Shown piece after piece: positions 62,179 to 64,000 of a DNA stretch of 64,000 bases. The notes beneath the pieces were generated by a model. The model worked only from the letters and a program-made list of their open reading frames with translations. It did not search any database and was not told the origin of the DNA. Origin of the DNA: Janibacter alkaliphilus. Lineage in GTDB: Bacteria > Actinomycetota > Actinomycetes > Actinomycetales > Dermatophilaceae. Position 1 is the first letter of the stretch. Each line of letters opens with the position of its first letter. The stretch spans positions 1,116,001 to 1,180,000 of the forward strand of contig NZ_JACBZX010000001.1 in the NCBI RefSeq assembly GCF_013408565.1. Direction: 5' to 3'. The position numbers and the translations under genes were made by a program.

Positions 62179-64000
62179 ATGAGCATCGCGGACGGGCACG
62201 ACACGATCACGGTCCGGGGCGCCCGGGTCAACAACCTCAAGGACCTCGACGTCGACATCCCCAAGCGGCGGCTGACCGTGGTCACCGGGGTCTCCGGCTC
62301 GGGCAAGTCGAGCCTCGTCTTCGGGGCGATCGCGGCCGAGTCGCAGCGCCTCATCAACGAGACCTACTCCGCCTTCGTCCAGTCCTTCATGCCGGCGATG
62401 CCCCGGCCGGACGTCGACGAGCTGGCGAACATCACCGCCGCGATCATCGTCGACCAGGAGCGCCTCGGCGCCAACGCCCGCTCCACCGTCGGCACGACCA
62501 CCGATGCGCTGGCCATGCTGCGGCTGCTGTGGTCGCGCTGCTCGACCCCCTACGTCGGGTCGGCCAAGGCATTCTCCTTCAACGCCGCCTCGGCGACCGG
62601 CAGCGGGATGCTCAAGACGAACGGGGGGAAGGCGGAGAAGGCCACCTTCGAGATCATCGGCGGGATGTGCCCGGAGTGCGAGGGCAAGGGCACGGTGGCC
62701 ACCGTCGACATCGACGCCCTCGTCGACCGGGAGCTCTCGCTCAACGAGGGCGCCATCCTCGTCCCGGGCCTGAAGGTGGGCAGCTGGCAGTGGCGCTCCT
62801 ACGCCGAGGCCGACCCGCTGGACCCGGACAAGCCGCTGAAGGACTACACCGACGACGAGTGGCACTGGTTCATGCACCAGGACGAGACGAAGGTGAAGTT
62901 CGCCGGGATCAACTACACCTACCTCGGTCTCATGGGTCGGGTGCGCCGCAGCTTCATCGACCGGGAGACCGAGTCCAAGCAGGCGCACGTCATCGCCTTC
63001 GCGGAGCGGGCGGCGACGGTCACCGCCTGCCCGGAGTGCGGCGGCACCCGCCTCAACGAGGCCGCCCGCACCGCGACGGTCGACGGGCGCACCCTGCCCG
63101 AGGTGACCGCGCTGCAGGTCAGCGACCTGCTCGACTGGGTCCAGGGGCTCGACGAGCCGTCGGTGGCACCGCTGCTGGCGCGGCTGCGGCACATGCTCGC
63201 CGCCTTCGTCGACATCGGTCTGGGCTACCTCTCCCTGGACCGGCCGGCCGGCACCCTCTCCGGCGGCGAGGCGCAGCGGGTGAAGATGATCAGCCACCTC
63301 GGCTCGGCGCTGACCGACATCACCTACGTCTTCGACGAGCCCACCGTCGGGCTGCACCCGCACGACATCTCCCGGATGAACGACCTGCTGCTGCAGCTGC
63401 GGGACAAGGGCAACACCGTGCTCGTCGTCGAGCACAAGCCGGAGGTCATGGAGATCGCCGACCACATCGTCGACCTCGGCCCGGGGGCAGGGCGGGACGG
63501 CGGTCGGATCGGCTTCGAGGGTGACGTCGACGGGCTGCGCGCCTCCGGCACCATCACCGGCCGCTACCTGGACCACCGGATCGGGCTGCGCGAGCAGCTG
63601 CGCGAGCCCACCGGGGCGCTGGAGATCAGGGGAGCCAGCACGCACAACCTCCAGGACGTCGACGTCGACGTGCCCACCGGGGTGCTCACCGTCGTCACCG
63701 GGGTCGCCGGCTCGGGCAAGTCCTCGCTCATCCACGGGTCGCTGGCCGGCCGCGAGGACGTGCTCGTCGTCGACCAGTCGGCGATCAAGGGGTCGCGGCG
63801 CTCCAACCCGGCCACCTACTCCGGTCTGCTGGAGCCGATCCGCACCGCCTTCGCCAAGGCGAACGGGGTCAAGCCCGCGCTCTTCAGCGCCAACTCCGAG
63901 GGTGCCTGCGAGGGCTGCGGCGGGCACGGGGTGATCTACACCGATCTGGCGATGATGGCCGGGGTCGTCGTGACCTGCGAGGAGTGCGGCGGGCGCCGCT
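62179..64000 (+). CDS. UvrA-like ABC ATPase (drug-resistance type), C-terminus beyond window
   Basis: 607 codons are seen from ATG 62179 to the window end, all open. ABC domain 1: GVSGSGKSSLVFGAIAAESQ, the UvrA zinc motif MCPECEGKGTVATV, CPECGGTRLNEAARTATV, LSGGEAQRVKMISHLG, and YVFDEPTVGLHPHDISRMND. Domain 2 starts with GVAGSGKSSLIHGSLAGRED and includes CEGCGGHGVIYTDLAMMA. The short first domain and lack of a UvrB-binding insertion resemble UvrA-like proteins that give resistance to DNA-intercalating drugs (DrrC type) rather than repair UvrA. A decayed partial copy of this gene is at 51710. Confidence 0.9.
   Translation, partial: MSIADGHDTITVRGARVNNLKDLDVDIPKRRLTVVTGVSGSGKSSLVFGAIAAESQRLINETYSAFVQSFMPAMPRPDVDELANITAAIIVDQERLGANARSTVGTTTDALAMLRLLWSRCSTPYVGSAKAFSFNAASATGSGMLKTNGGKAEKATFEIIGGMCPECEGKGTVATVDIDALVDRELSLNEGAILVPGLKVGSWQWRSYAEADPLDPDKPLKDYTDDEWHWFMHQDETKVKFAGINYTYLGLMGRVRRSFIDRETESKQAHVIAFAERAATVTACPECGGTRLNEAARTATVDGRTLPEVTALQVSDLLDWVQGLDEPSVAPLLARLRHMLAAFVDIGLGYLSLDRPAGTLSGGEAQRVKMISHLGSALTDITYVFDEPTVGLHPHDISRMNDLLLQLRDKGNTVLVVEHKPEVMEIADHIVDLGPGAGRDGGRIGFEGDVDGLRASGTITGRYLDHRIGLREQLREPTGALEIRGASTHNLQDVDVDVPTGVLTVVTGVAGSGKSSLIHGSLAGREDVLVVDQSAIKGSRRSNPATYSGLLEPIRTAFAKANGVKPALFSANSEGACEGCGGHGVIYTDLAMMAGVVVTCEECGGRR

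Noticed and set aside
62179..64000. Housekeeping uvrA
   Set aside because: The first ABC domain is short and lacks the long UvrB-binding insertion typical of repair UvrA, and the gene is not next to uvrB or uvrC. A UvrA-like resistance protein fits better, though the C-terminus is not seen.

Overview
This is a high-GC, strongly G/C-ending-codon stretch of an actinobacterial chromosome. Supporting evidence: a type VII (ESX) secretion locus with an EccC/EccD pair, a DtxR/IdeR-type iron box, GTG/TTG starts, a maleylpyruvate-isomerase/mycothiol-type fold protein, and dense, co-directional gene packing. A Micrococcales member (Intrasporangiaceae-like) is my guess, not something the sequence proves.

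Layout. (1) 1-4126: a small-protein ESX block (two Esx-like proteins lacking a clear WXG, one DUF6507-like protein) leading into an 835-residue polymorphic toxin whose C-terminus looks like an Ntox15/Tde1-type DNase with an HSPD (HxxD) motif. (2) 4131-12796: a 13-gene tandem array built from four recurring families, here called A (unknown; variable N-half, invariant C-half), B (Tdi1/DUF1851-like immunity), C (DUF6301-like) and D (TY-Chap/YbjN-like). The order is A-B-C-D, A-B-C-D, A-C-[IS3]-D, A-C. An intact IS3-family element (9848-11154, 5-bp target duplication) sits between C3 and D3. (3) 12892-19600 on the minus strand: T7SS core genes (small membrane protein, EccD-like, MinD/EspI-like, and eccC interrupted in frame by a TAG codon). 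EccB, EccE and mycosin are not in the window. (4) 19825-38716: housekeeping and stress genes, including a MerR regulator, tRNA-Leu(CAG), zinc alcohol dehydrogenase, CPA2 antiporter, DinB, SDR, rhodanese, ohr/ohrR with a palindromic operator, an iron-regulated DUF2470 protein, glutaryl-CoA dehydrogenase, and a sulfatase with its formylglycine-generating enzyme and a divergent LysR. Several families of short palindromic intergenic repeats are scattered here. (5) 38851-45065: a glycine-betaine unit (betB-betA-betT on the minus strand, divergent BetI-like TetR). (6) 45144-52120: a mycothiol-type DinB fold protein, a membrane/DUF4185 fusion, a decayed DUF389 gene, an M50 peptidase, a vapBC pair, and a chimeric remnant of a UvrA paralogue. 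(7) 52084-61992: a candidate peptide-antibiotic or self-protection locus (FAD oxidoreductase, LuxR-type HTH, methyltransferase, SdpA-like and SdpB/HTTM-like proteins, alpha/beta hydrolase, DrrAB-type ABC transporter, two-component system, serine hydrolase, and a 73-residue Thr-rich peptide gene). (8) 62179-end: a UvrA-like ABC ATPase running off the window, the intact relative of the remnant at 51710.

The most unusual element is region 2. One secreted nuclease-like toxin is followed by a repeatedly duplicated and recombined set of candidate immunity genes next to the export machinery. The Ntox15 + Tdi1-like pairing mirrors the Agrobacterium type VI Tde1/Tdi1 pair, but sits in a type VII setting. 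Families A, C and D are not explained by that pair and may be further immunity or chaperone functions.
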